Below, one piece after another: positions 33,580 to 43,595 of a DNA stretch of 64,000 nt. Numbering within the stretch: position 1 is the stretch's first letter; each line of letters opens with the position of its first letter. The notes under the pieces are model-generated. The model searched no databases and was not told the DNA's origin. It saw only the letters and a program-made list of their open reading frames with translations. Location of the stretch: the NCBI GenBank assembly GCA_963755635.1, contig CAVWKS010000025.1, forward strand, positions 14,859-78,858. Direction: 5' to 3'. The translations under genes were made by a program, and so were the position numbers. The stretch comes from AC-32 sp963755635. GTDB taxonomy: Bacteria; Actinomycetota; Thermoleophilia; Gaiellales; Gaiellaceae.

Positions 33580-35193
33580 GTGCTCGAGCGGCTGCGCCGC
33601 GCGAAAGCCGAGCGCGGGCGGATCGCGCCGGAGGACGTCGACCGGATCGCCGCAGAGCTCGGGCTTCCCCGGGCGCACGTGAACGGAGCGGCGTCGTTCT
33701 TCGCCGATCTCGGCTTCGAGGAGCGCGAGGGACGAGTCGTGCGCGCCTGCGCGGGGGCGTCGTGCTTCGGCGCGACGCGTGGAGCCAACCGGCAGGACGT
33801 GCACGCCGCGGTCTCGGGCGCGACCGTCGAGCCGGTCTACTGCCTCGGCTACTGCTACGCGTCGCCGTCCGCGCTCGACGGCGAGACCGCCTGCGCGGGG
33901 CCCGACCTCGCCGAGCAGCTGGCCGGCCGGGCCGCGCGGAACGACCCGGCGATTCCCTTTGCGGACACGACCGGCGATCCCGTCGTGCTGGCGCGGCTGG
34001 CCGGCGGCGGACCGCCGGCGTGGAGCGTCTGGGAGCGCATCGTCACCGAGCGCGAGGGCGCCGAGCGCGTGCTGCGGGAGGTCTTCGCCTCGGGCCTGCG
34101 CGGTCGCGGAGGCGCCGGCTTCCCGGCCGCGCGCAAGTGGGAGCTCGCGCGGATGGCGCCGTCGGACGGGCCGCGCTACGTCGTCGCGAACGGAGACGAG
34201 GGCGATCCCGGCTCCTACGCCGACCGGCTGCTGCTGGAGCGCGACCCGCACGGCGTGCTCGAGGGCGTCGCGCTGGCTGCGCTCGCCTGCGGGGCGCACC
34301 ACGGCTACGTCTACGTTCGCTCGGAGTACCCGGCGGCCCGCGACGCGCTGCGGGCGGCGGTGCTCGAGGCCCACGCCGCCGGCCACCTCGGCGCGAACGT
34401 CCACGGCTCGGGCTTCGACCTCGAGCTGGAGATCTTCGAGGGCGCGGGCTCGTACGTCGCCGGCGAGGAGACCGCGCTGCTGCACTCGATGGAGGGCCTG
34501 CGCGGAGCGTCGGCGCCGCGGCCTCCGTTTCCGGCCGGCCGCGGCGGACTGTACGGCTCGCCGACCGTCGTGAACAACGTCGAGACGCTCTCCGCACTGC
34601 AGTGGATCGTCGGGCGCGGCGGCGACGCGTACGCGAAGCGCGGCACCGACGGCTCGCACGGGACGAAGCTCGTCTGCCTGAACGCAGCCTTCGAGCGGCC
34701 CGGCGTGTACGAGGTCGAGCTCGGCGTCGAGCTCGCCTGGATCTGCTCCGAGCTGGGCGGCGGGCTGCGCGACGGGCACGTGCTGCGCTCGCTCCAGGTC
34801 GGCGGGCCGCTCGGCGGCTTCCTCGCGCCTGACGAGCTCGACATCCCCTTCTCGACCGAGGCGCTGGCCGAGCGTGGGGTCGAGCTCGGGCACGGCAGCC
34901 TCGTCGCCTTCGACGAGCGCGTCTCGGGCCCGGAGCTGCTGCTGCACGTGTGGCGCTTCGCCGACGACGAGAACTGCGGAACCTGCGCGCCGTGCAGGAT
35001 CGGCAGCCGCCGCGGACTCGAGCTGGCGCAGCGGCTCGCCGAAGGGCGGACGAAGCCCGGCGACCGCGCCTCGCTCGACGAATTGCTCGCGACGATGGAG
35101 ACCGCGAGCCTCTGCGGCTTCGGCCAGGGCGTGCCGGCTCCGGTGCGCGGGATTCTGCGGATCTACCGGGACGAGCTGGAGGAGCTCGCGTGA
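33580..35193 (+). CDS. NuoE-NuoF fusion, NADH-binding subunit of soluble formate dehydrogenase
   Basis: The 537-residue protein joins a NuoE-like thioredoxin-fold [2Fe-2S] domain (residues 1-115; CAGASC and CLGYC) to a NuoF-like domain: FMN site GLRGRGGAGFPAARKW, GDEGDPGSY, GAGSYVAGEETALL, and the 4Fe-4S ligands CGTCAPC plus a Cys about 45 residues on. It would pass formate electrons from the alpha subunit to NAD+. Start GTG 33580 is the only one in frame; a GTG at 33516 in another frame could be the true start if a further one-base lesion lies near 33565. It overlaps the alpha subunit by 4 bases (GTGA). Confidence 0.85.
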   Translation: MLERLRRAKAERGRIAPEDVDRIAAELGLPRAHVNGAASFFADLGFEEREGRVVRACAGASCFGATRGANRQDVHAAVSGATVEPVYCLGYCYASPSALDGETACAGPDLAEQLAGRAARNDPAIPFADTTGDPVVLARLAGGGPPAWSVWERIVTEREGAERVLREVFASGLRGRGGAGFPAARKWELARMAPSDGPRYVVANGDEGDPGSYADRLLLERDPHGVLEGVALAALACGAHHGYVYVRSEYPAARDALRAAVLEAHAAGHLGANVHGSGFDLELEIFEGAGSYVAGEETALLHSMEGLRGASAPRPPFPAGRGGLYGSPTVVNNVETLSALQWIVGRGGDAYAKRGTDGSHGTKLVCLNAAFERPGVYEVELGVELAWICSELGGGLRDGHVLRSLQVGGPLGGFLAPDELDIPFSTEALAERGVELGHGSLVAFDERVSGPELLLHVWRFADDENCGTCAPCRIGSRRGLELAQRLAEGRTKPGDRASLDELLATMETASLCGFGQGVPAPVRGILRIYRDELEELA

Positions 35194-37870
35194 ACGTCAC
35201 GGTCGACGGCCGGGCCGTTGAGGTGCCGGAGGGCGCGACGCTGCTCGAGGCGCTCCGCGCCGGCGGCGCGACGGTTCCGACTCTCTGCCACGACGACCGC
35301 GTCTCCCCCCACGGCGCCTGCCGGGTCTGCCTCGTCACCGCCGGCGACCGGGTCGTCCCCTCGTGCGTGACGCCCGCGCGCGACGGCGACGAGATCTCGA
35401 CGGAGGATCCCCGCTCGCGCACCGCCGCCCGCCACACGCTCGAGCTGATCGTCTCCGAGCTGCCCGAGCGGGCACTCGAGCTCGCCCGCCGAGCGGAGCG
35501 AGCTCGTGCGCGCCTGCGAGCTGCTCGGCGTCGAGCGGAACGGCTTCGAGGGCGAGCGCATGGGCGCCGGCCGCGACGACTCGCACCCGTACGTGAAGCT
35601 CGACCGCGAGCTCTGCATCGCCTGCGGCCTGTGCGTGCGGATGTGCGACGAGGTGCAGGGGACGTTCGCGCTCGAGCTCGTCGGGCGCGGGTTCCCGACC
35701 GTGGTCGCGCCCGGCAGCGGCGGCCCGTGGCTCGAGTCCGACTGCGTGGCCTGCGGCGCTTGCGTCGACTCCTGCCCGACCGGCGCGCTCTCGGAGCCCG
35801 GCTTCCTCGACCCGCGGCCGATCGAGCGCGTCGTGACGACCACCTGCGGCTACTGCGGCGTCGGTTGCACGCTCGACGTCCACGTCCGGGACAACGAGAT
35901 CGCGGCGGTGACGCCGAACCACGCCTCCGCGACGAACCGTGGCCACGCCTGCGTCAAGGGCCGCTTCGCGCACGGCTTCCTCCGCTCCGGCGACCGGCTG
36001 ACGACGCCGCTGCTGCGGCGGAACGGCCGGCTGGAGCCCGCGAGCTGGGACGAGGCGCTCGGCTTCGTCGCCGGAGAGCTGAAGCGCATCCGCGACGAGC
36101 ACGGGCCGAACGCGATCGCCGCGATCTCGTCCGCGCGCGCGACCAACGAGGAGAACTACCTCGTCCAGAAGCTGATGCGCGCCGTGATCGGCACGAACAA
36201 CGTCGACAACTGCTCTCGCCTCTGCCACTCGCCGTCCGCGGCGGGATTGACCGCGACCTTCGGCGTCTCCGGCGGGACGAACCCGTTCGACGACTTCGAC
36301 CGCGTCGACTGCTTCCTGCTCGCGGGCGCGAACCCGACCGAGGCGCACCCGGTCGTGGGCGCGCGGATGAAGCAGCGCGTGATCCAGGGAGCCAAGCTGA
36401 TCGTCGTCGACCCGCGCCGGATCGAGCTCGCGCGCTACGCGGACATCCACCTGCGGCCGCGTGCCGGCGGGAACGTCGCCGTCTTCAACGGGCTCGCGCA
36501 TGTGCTGCTCCACGAGGGCCACGCCGACGAGACGTTCCTCGCCGAGCGCGCCGAGGGCCTCGACGAGCTACGCGAGGTGCTCCGTGACCACACGCCCGAG
36601 CGGGTCGAGGAGATCACCGGCGTGCCGGCGAGCGAGCTGCGCCGCGCCGCGCGCATGTACGGCGAGGCCGACTTGTGCGTCGATCGTCTACGGCCTCGGG
36701 ATCACCGAGCACGCGCACGGGACCGACGGCGTCCGGACGCTCGCGAACCTCGCTGTCCTGGCCGGCCAGGTCGGGACGGCGCGCGGCGGCGGCGTCAACC
36801 CACTGCGCGGGCAGAACAACGTCCAGGGCGCGTCCGACATGGGCGCGCTGCCGGACCTCCTGCCCGGCTACCGGCGCGTGGCCGACGACGACGAGGCCGT
36901 GGCGCGCTGCGAGCGCGAATGGGGCGTCTCGCTCGACCGCACGCCGGGCCTGCGGATCCTCGACATGTTCGCGGCCGCGCTCGACGGCCGGTTGAAGGCG
37001 CTCTGGGTGATCGGCGAGGACATCGCGCAGAGCGACCCCGACACGAGGCAGGTCGAGGCCGCGATCGACGCTTGCGACCTCGTGATCTCGCAGGACCTCT
37101 TCCTCTCGAAGACCGCCGAGCGCGCCGACGTCGTGTTCCCGGCGGCCGCGTTCCTCGAGAAGGACGGCACCTTCGTCAACTTCGACCGGCGCGTGCAGCG
37201 CGTGCGGCCGGCGGTCTCTCCGCCGGGCGAGGCGAAGTCCGACTTCGAGATCGTCAACGCGATCGCGGCGGCGCTCGGCGCAGACCTCGCCTGCCCCACT
37301 CCGGCGGCGGCATTCGACGAGCTGGCTCGGGTCACGCCCGACTTCGCCGGAATCTCACACGCGCGTCTGGACGAAGGCGGACCGATCCACTGGCCCTGCC
37401 GCTCCTCCGACGATCCCGGGACGCCGCAGCTCCACCTGGACAGATTCGCGACGCCGACCGGCAAGGCGCAGCTCGCCGCGCGGCCCTACCTGCCGCCCGG
37501 CGAGGAGCCGGACGCCGACTACCCGCTTGTCCTGATCACGGGCCGGCGCCTCGAGCACTACAACGCCGGCACGATGACGCGCCGGACGCCGAACCTGGAG
37601 CTGCTGCCCGAGGAGCTGCTCGAGATCAACCCGGCCGACGCCGCGCGACTCGGGGTGCACGACCGCGGCCGTGCGACGCTCACGAGCCGCCGGGGCAGCA
37701 TCGAGGTCAGGACCGATGTGACGGAACGGGTCGCGCCGGGCGAGCTCTTCATGGCGTTCCACTTCCCGGAGGCCGGAGCGAACACGCTGACCTCGCACGC
37801 GAGCGACGAGTTCACCTCGTGCCCCGAGTACAAGGTGACGGCGGTCAGACTCGCGCCGGCCGGCGGCTAG
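35190..37870 (+). pseudogene. fdhA: NAD-dependent formate dehydrogenase alpha subunit, two +1 frameshifts
   Basis: Three consecutive frames encode one protein of 892 residues once two single bases are removed. Frame 1 (from GTG 35190) holds the N-terminal [2Fe-2S] ligands (LCHDDRVSPHGACRVC, then SC). After an extra base in GCCCGCC (35484-35490), frame 2 holds two 4Fe-4S sets (CIACGLCVRMC; CVACGACVDSC), CGYCGVGC, and the catalytic NCSRLCHSPS with Cys rather than selenocysteine. After an extra T at 36673-36674, frame 3 holds YGLGITEHAHGTDGV to the molybdopterin-binding C terminus. All cofactor ligands survive. Confidence 0.87.
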
Positions 37871-38102
37871 GCCGGGCGGACACGTCCGGGGTCTGACCCC
37901 GGACATGGCGCTTCGGAGCGCGAGCGGCGCGCCGCGCGGGCAGTAGCGGCAGGATCGCGCTCAGTGGCGCGTCGGCCGCCACGATCCATTCCCCAGGCGT
38001 GTCGGCGAGGCCGGCGTCGATGCCGTGAGCGCGCAACTCGTCGATGAGGTCGATCGCTGCGTACGAGTCCGGGAGCGCAACACGCACGCCGGAACCCGTC
38101 AC
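37845..38102 (-). CDS. Small protein of unknown function, follows malic enzyme
   Basis: GTG 38102 overlaps the malic enzyme stop (GTGA). The 85-residue product starts with an alpha/beta-like segment (VRVALPDSYAAIDLIDELRA) followed by DTPGEWIVAADAPLSAILPLL and ends in a basic Arg/Pro-rich tail read through a repeated hairpin. The first 60 residues look like a genuine small domain. It runs 26 bases into the convergent fdhA 3' end. No family recognised. Confidence 0.5.
   Translation of the reverse strand: MTGSGVRVALPDSYAAIDLIDELRAHGIDAGLADTPGEWIVAADAPLSAILPLLPARRAARAPKRHVRGQTPDVSARPSRRPARV
37877..37909 (+). repeat. 33-bp interspersed hairpin repeat, copy 1
   Basis: The element starts 6 bases after the fdhA stop. 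Its core has arms GTCCGGGGTC (37884-37893) and GACCCCGGAC (37895-37904) around a single T. A copy differing at two of 33 positions lies at 51879-51911, also directly after a plus-strand stop codon. The position suggests a terminator-like or REP-like element. Confidence 0.75.
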
Positions 38103-39502
38103 GGCGCCACCTTCGCGCCGTTGGGCTTTGGAGCGGCGGCGGCAACCGCCTCCGCGACAGCCGGCGCGGCGCGGCGATCGAAGACGCTCGGGATCACGTA
38201 GTCCGCCTCGAGGTGCTCGGCCTCGACCACGCCTGCGAGCGCGTGAGCGGCGGCAAGCTCCATCTCGCGCGTGATGGTCGGCGCGCGTGCATCGAGCGCT
38301 CCCCGGAAGATGCCCGGGAACGCGAGCACGTTGTTGATCTGGTTCGGGTAGTCGGAGCGGCCAGTGCCGACGACGGCGACGAGGTGCTCGATCTCCTCGG
38401 GAGCGATCTCCGGCGTCGGGTTGGCCATCGCGAAGACGATCGCGCCCTCGGCCATCGAGCGGATCCCGTCCACCGAGACGGCGCCCGGGGTCGAGAGCCC
38501 GATGTAGACGTCGGCGCCGTCGAGCGCTTCGTCCGCGGTGCCTGCGTGCCCGCCCGGGTTCGTCTCCTCGGCGAGCGAAGCCTTGAACGGGTCGAGCCCC
38601 TCGCGGCCCGGGTAGAGGATTCCGCGACGGTCGCAGCAGACGACCGAGCCGGCGCCGGCCGAGACCAGCATCCGCGCGGTCGCGGCGCCCGCAGCGCCGG
38701 CGCCCGTGAGCACGACGCGCACATCCTCGAGCCGCTTCCCCACGACCTTGAGCGCGTTCAGCAGCGCCGCCAGGACGACGATCGCCGTCCCGTGCTGGTC
38801 GTCGTGGAAGACCGGGATCGAAAGCTGCTCGCGCAGCCGCGCCTCGATCTCGAAGCAGCGCGGCGCGGAGATGTCCTCGAGGTTGATCCCGCCGAAGACC
38901 GGCGCGATCGCCGCGACGGTGCGCACGATCTCGTCCGGGTCAGTGGTCGCGAGGCAGATCGGCCACGCGTCGATCCCGCCGAACTCCTTGAACAGGATCG
39001 CCTTGCCCTCCATTACCGGAAGGGCCGCTTCCGGGCCGATGTCGCCGAGCCCGAGCACGGCGGTGCCGTCCGTGACGACGGCGACCGCGTTGTGCTTGAT
39101 CGTCAGGTTCCAGACCTTCTCGGGAGCATCGGCAATTGCTCGGCAGACCCGCGCGACTCCCGGCGTGTAGGCCATCGAGAGGTCGTCGCGCGTCTTCAGA
39201 GGCGTCTTCGGCGTGACCTCGAGCTTGCCGCCGAGGTGCAGCAGGAAGGTGCGGTCGGAGACGTGCTCGACCTCGACCCCGTCCAGCATGCGGACCGCCT
39301 CGACGATCCGCTCGATGTGCTCCTCTCCGTCGGCGAGCACGGTGATGTCTCGCACCTTCTTGCCCTGCTCGACGCGCACGAGGTCGATCGCGCCAAGCAG
39401 CCCGCCGGCCTCGCCGATCGCGCTCGCGAGACGCGCGAACGACCCCGGCTGGTTGTCGAGGTGGACGCGCAACGTCGCGCTGAACGATGCGGACGGGTGC
39501 AT
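38099..39502 (-). CDS. NAD(P)-dependent malic enzyme with N-terminal ACT domain
   Basis: The 467-residue protein has an ACT-like N-terminal domain (residues 5-85: FSATLRVHLDNQPGSFARLASAI), then the malic enzyme domains: AYTPGVARVCRAI, GDIGPEAALPVMEGKA, PVFHDDQHGTAIV (metal/catalytic region), GAGAAGAATARML (Rossmann) and FAMANPTPEI. It decarboxylates malate to pyruvate; the ACT domain implies amino-acid-type allosteric control. ATG 39502 was chosen because 34 upstream in-frame residues lack family character. Divergent from fhs. Confidence 0.9.
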   Translation of the reverse strand: MHPSASFSATLRVHLDNQPGSFARLASAIGEAGGLLGAIDLVRVEQGKKVRDITVLADGEEHIERIVEAVRMLDGVEVEHVSDRTFLLHLGGKLEVTPKTPLKTRDDLSMAYTPGVARVCRAIADAPEKVWNLTIKHNAVAVVTDGTAVLGLGDIGPEAALPVMEGKAILFKEFGGIDAWPICLATTDPDEIVRTVAAIAPVFGGINLEDISAPRCFEIEARLREQLSIPVFHDDQHGTAIVVLAALLNALKVVGKRLEDVRVVLTGAGAAGAATARMLVSAGAGSVVCCDRRGILYPGREGLDPFKASLAEETNPGGHAGTADEALDGADVYIGLSTPGAVSVDGIRSMAEGAIVFAMANPTPEIAPEEIEHLVAVVGTGRSDYPNQINNVLAFPGIFRGALDARAPTITREMELAAAHALAGVVEAEHLEADYVIPSVFDRRAAPAVAEAVAAAAPKPNGAKVAP

Positions 39503-39631
39503 GGCCGGAGTGTCGCCGCGCCGGCCCGCTGCGCCATCCGCGCCCCTACCGAAACCGCCTGCGGCTTTTCCGCACGCGATTCCGCGCATGCCCGGATGGC
39601 GCAACCGCGGTCTCGCGGCAGCGTTCGAGCC

Positions 39632-41275
39632 ATGACAACCATCCCGCAGCGAGAGCTCCTGCCCGTCGCCGAGCTCGGCGAGCAGCTCGGGCTCCTCCCA
39701 GAAGAGATTCAGCCGTACGGCCGCCGAGCGGCCAAGATCGAGCTCTCAGCGCTCGAGCGCCTGAGCGACACGCCGGACGGCAAGCTCGTGTCCGTCACCG
39801 CGGTCACGCCGACGAAGGCCGGCGAGGGCAAGACGACCACCGCGATCTCGCTCACCGAGGCCCTCGGGCACATCGGCGAGCGCCCCGTCCTCTGCCTGCG
39901 CGAGCCCTCGCTCGGGCCGGTCTTCGGGATCAAGGGCGGCGGCACCGGCGGCGGTCGCGCCCAGCTCGCCGCGATGGACCTGATCAACCTCCACTTCACC
40001 GGCGACATCCACGCGATCGGCGCCGCGAACAACCTGCTGGCCGCGATGCTCGAGGCGCACCTGCTGCACGGGAACGCGCTCGGCATCGATCCGCACTCGA
40101 TCACCTGGCGGCGCTGCCTCGACATGGACGACCGCGCGCTGCGCCAGGTCGTCGTCGGGCTCGGCGGGCGCGTGAACGGATCGCCCCGCGAGACCGGCTT
40201 CGACATCACGGCCGCCTCCGAGGTGATGGCCATCGTCGCGGTCTCGGACGGCTTCGCAGACCTGCGGGCACGGCTCGGCGCGATCACGGTCGCGCAGACC
40301 TTCGACGGCGAGCCCGTCACGGCGGAGCTGCTCGGAGCGGCCGGCTCGATGGCGGCGCTGCTGACCGACGCGCTCAAGCCGAACCTCGTGCAGACGCTCG
40401 AGGGACAGCCTGCGCTCGTCCACGCCGGCCCGTTCGCCAACATCGCGCACGGCAACAACTCCGTCCTCGCCGACTGGCTCGGGCTCAAGCTGGGCGACTA
40501 CGTCATCACCGAGAGCGGCTTCGGCGCGGACATGGGCTTCGAGAAGTTCGTCGACATCGTCTGCCGCGGCCGCGGGCTCGCCCCGGACGCAGTCGTGCTC
40601 GTCGCGACGACGCAGGCGCTGAAGCACCACGGCGGCGATCCCGACGGTGGCGTCGCGGCGATCGAGCGCGGCGCGGACAACCTCGCGGCAAATATGCGGA
40701 TCGTCCGCGAGTTCGGTCTCGCACCCGTCGTCGCGGTCAACCGCTTCCCGGACGACGACCCGCTCGAGATCGACGCGATCTGCCGGCTCTCGCTGGAGCT
40801 GGGCGCGTTCGCTGCCGAGGTCAACGACGGCTTCGCCCGCGGCGGCCCGGGCGCAGTCGGGCTCGCGGAGGTCGTCATGGAGGCGGCCGAGCACGGCGCC
40901 GACGTCCAGCCGCTCTACGAGCTCGACGCACCGATCGCAGCCAAGATCGAGGCGGTGGCGACCAGGGCCTACGGCGCGGCGGGGATCGAGCTCTCGCCCG
41001 CGGCGGCGGCACAGGCGAAGCAGCTCGCGGAGGCGGGTCTCGACGGCCTGCCGGTCTGCATCGCGAAGACGCACCTGTCGCTCTCGCACGATCCGGCGCT
41101 CGGCGGCACCCCGACCGGCTTCACGCTGCCGGTCCGGGAGCTCCGGCCCTACACGGGCGCGGGCTGGATCGTCGCGCTCTGCGGGAACATGCAGACCATG
41201 CCCGGCCTTCCGGCAGACCCGGCCGCGCTGCGGATCGACGTCGATTCGGACGGCCTCGTCACCGGGCTGCGCTGA
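39632..41275 (+). CDS. fhs: Formate--tetrahydrofolate ligase
   Basis: The 547-residue enzyme shows the family motifs VTPTKAGEGKTTTAISLTEA (ATP P-loop, residues 56-75), REPSLGPVFGIKGGGTGGG, FTGDIHAIGAANNLLAA, NIAHGNNSVLAD and ESGFGADMGFEKF. It activates formate as 10-formyl-tetrahydrofolate. The length matches the family (about 550). The pairing with nearby formate dehydrogenase, a cyclodeaminase-like gene and an MTHFR fusion points to active one-carbon metabolism. A long in-frame extension upstream is antisense to malic enzyme and was ignored. Confidence 0.95.
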   Translation: MTTIPQRELLPVAELGEQLGLLPEEIQPYGRRAAKIELSALERLSDTPDGKLVSVTAVTPTKAGEGKTTTAISLTEALGHIGERPVLCLREPSLGPVFGIKGGGTGGGRAQLAAMDLINLHFTGDIHAIGAANNLLAAMLEAHLLHGNALGIDPHSITWRRCLDMDDRALRQVVVGLGGRVNGSPRETGFDITAASEVMAIVAVSDGFADLRARLGAITVAQTFDGEPVTAELLGAAGSMAALLTDALKPNLVQTLEGQPALVHAGPFANIAHGNNSVLADWLGLKLGDYVITESGFGADMGFEKFVDIVCRGRGLAPDAVVLVATTQALKHHGGDPDGGVAAIERGADNLAANMRIVREFGLAPVVAVNRFPDDDPLEIDAICRLSLELGAFAAEVNDGFARGGPGAVGLAEVVMEAAEHGADVQPLYELDAPIAAKIEAVATRAYGAAGIELSPAAAAQAKQLAEAGLDGLPVCIAKTHLSLSHDPALGGTPTGFTLPVRELRPYTGAGWIVALCGNMQTMPGLPADPAALRIDVDSDGLVTGLR

Positions 41276-41278
41276 GCT

Positions 41279-41812
41279 TCAGACGGGCCAGCTCGAGCGG
41301 ACTCGCGGGTATTCCCGCTCACCCCAGTCCGCGTAGGCGACGCGCGAGTCGCTCGTGTCCTCCGGCGACGAGGCGTCATAGCGCGCGGCCAGCTCATTGC
41401 GCGGGTAGTGGACTTCGTTCCCTTCGCCGCGCGCGCCGGCCATCAGGATCGCGCAGGGCCCGTCGCCGGCCCCGACTCTGATGTGGTGCGTGCCGGGCGA
41501 GGCGTGGAAGAAGTCCCACTGCTTCAGGCGCCGCTCCTCGCCCTCGACGATCAGGATGCACTCGCCCGCCAGGACGAGGAAGTCCTCCTGGAATGTCTCC
41601 GAGTGGTAGCGCCCGTTCGGCTGGCCGGGCTCGAGGACGTGGACGCCGATCCCGTACTGCTCGAACTCACCGGTCGGCGGCTCGAAGTCGGTCCAGGTTC
41701 CCGCGCGGTCGTGCCGGCGCCAAACGGTGTCGGCAAGGTTGACCACGAACCAGCCTGGCGACGAGACCACTGACCCCTCGTCGGTCTGCTCGATCCGAGC
41801 CTCCTCGGTCAT
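41279..41812 (-). CDS. Cupin-domain protein
   Basis: The 177-residue protein has the cupin core: YGIGVHVLEPGQPNGRYHSE, then FLVLAGECILIVEGEERRLKQWDFFHASPGTHHIR. The first cupin motif keeps one His (RYHSE), and the second has PGTHH. It is likely a metal-binding sugar- or small-molecule-binding enzyme or sensor. It is convergent with fhs, 3 bases apart. The start is preceded by TAGGCT-N6, a leaderless pattern. Confidence 0.82.
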   Translation of the reverse strand: MTEEARIEQTDEGSVVSSPGWFVVNLADTVWRRHDRAGTWTDFEPPTGEFEQYGIGVHVLEPGQPNGRYHSETFQEDFLVLAGECILIVEGEERRLKQWDFFHASPGTHHIRVGAGDGPCAILMAGARGEGNEVHYPRNELAARYDASSPEDTSDSRVAYADWGEREYPRVRSSWPV

Positions 41813-41818
41813 GGCGCG

Positions 41819-41824
41819 AGCCTA
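41819..41824 (-). promoter_or_regulatory. -10 hexamer of leaderless promoter (cupin gene)
   Basis: On the minus strand, TAGGCT is followed by six bases (CGCGCC) and then ATG 41812. No ribosome site fits. Confidence 0.5.
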
Positions 41825-41834
41825 GCTAGGAGGG

Positions 41835-42290
41835 CTAACGACCGACCGAGACCACGCGTGCCCGCCAGGTCCCGCTGGGAGCGGCGACCTCGACCTCGTC
41901 GCCGGCCGTCGCTCCCATCAGCGACCGTCCCAGCGGCGAGTCGGGCGAGACGCCGCCCACGCTCGAGATCTCGACCTCCATCCGCTCACCCTGCTCGTCC
42001 TCGAGCTCGACCTTCGAGCCGACCCCCACCGCGCCCGAGTCGACTGCCTCCTCGTCGACGAGCACCGCTCGCTGAAGACGGTCGCGCAGCACCGTGATCC
42101 GGCGCTCGAGCAGTCCCTGCTCGTTCTTGGCCGCGTGGTACTCGAAGTTCTCCGAGAGGTCGCCGAAGCCGCGCGCCGTACTGATCGCCTCGACGACGGC
42201 GGCACGGCGCGGGCCTTCCAGCTCGGCCAGCTCGGCCTCGAGCTGCTCCTTCTGCGCCCGCGTGAAGTGCTCGGACTTGTCTGCGCCCAT
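41835..42290 (-). CDS. greA: Transcription elongation factor GreA/GreB family
   Basis: The 151-residue protein has the N-terminal coiled coil (LEAELAELEGPRRAAVVEAISTAR) with the GreA tip motif GDLSENFEYHAAKNEQGLLE (Asp and Glu that reach the polymerase active site) and a C-terminal FKBP-like domain (SVGGVSPDSPLGRSLMGATAGDEVEV). It rescues backtracked RNA polymerase. A TACCCT-N6-ATG arrangement suggests a leaderless mRNA. Confidence 0.92.
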   Translation of the reverse strand: MGADKSEHFTRAQKEQLEAELAELEGPRRAAVVEAISTARGFGDLSENFEYHAAKNEQGLLERRITVLRDRLQRAVLVDEEAVDSGAVGVGSKVELEDEQGERMEVEISSVGGVSPDSPLGRSLMGATAGDEVEVAAPSGTWRARVVSVGR

Positions 42291-42296
42291 CGCAGG

Positions 42297-42302
42297 AGGG
42301 TA
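42297..42302 (-). promoter_or_regulatory. -10 hexamer of leaderless promoter (greA)
   Basis: On the minus strand TACCCT is followed by six bases (CCTGCG) and ATG 42290. Confidence 0.5.
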
Positions 42303-42424
42303 GCGGCCTCCTGCTACTGTGCGTTCACGGGCGGCAATCCGGTCGTCCGGTGAGATGAGCTTCTCGTTCCTCCTTCGGGTGATTCGAGGTAGGCAAGTCT
42401 CGAGCCCGAAAAGGAGTCGAACAG

Positions 42425-43594
<1,170 letters not shown>

Positions 43595-43595
43595 G

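Noticed and set aside
36200..36240. Selenocysteine at the formate dehydrogenase active site
   Set aside because: The catalytic position in SRLCHSPS is encoded by TGC (Cys), not TGA, and no SECIS-like hairpin is needed.
35480..36680. Programmed ribosomal frameshifting in fdhA
   Set aside because: No slippery heptamer or downstream structure is apparent, two separate events would be needed, and the same +1 pattern occurs in unrelated genes.
38213..39631. In-frame N-terminal extension of formate-THF ligase
   Set aside because: The extension is antisense to malic enzyme and has no family similarity; ATG 39632 gives the normal length.
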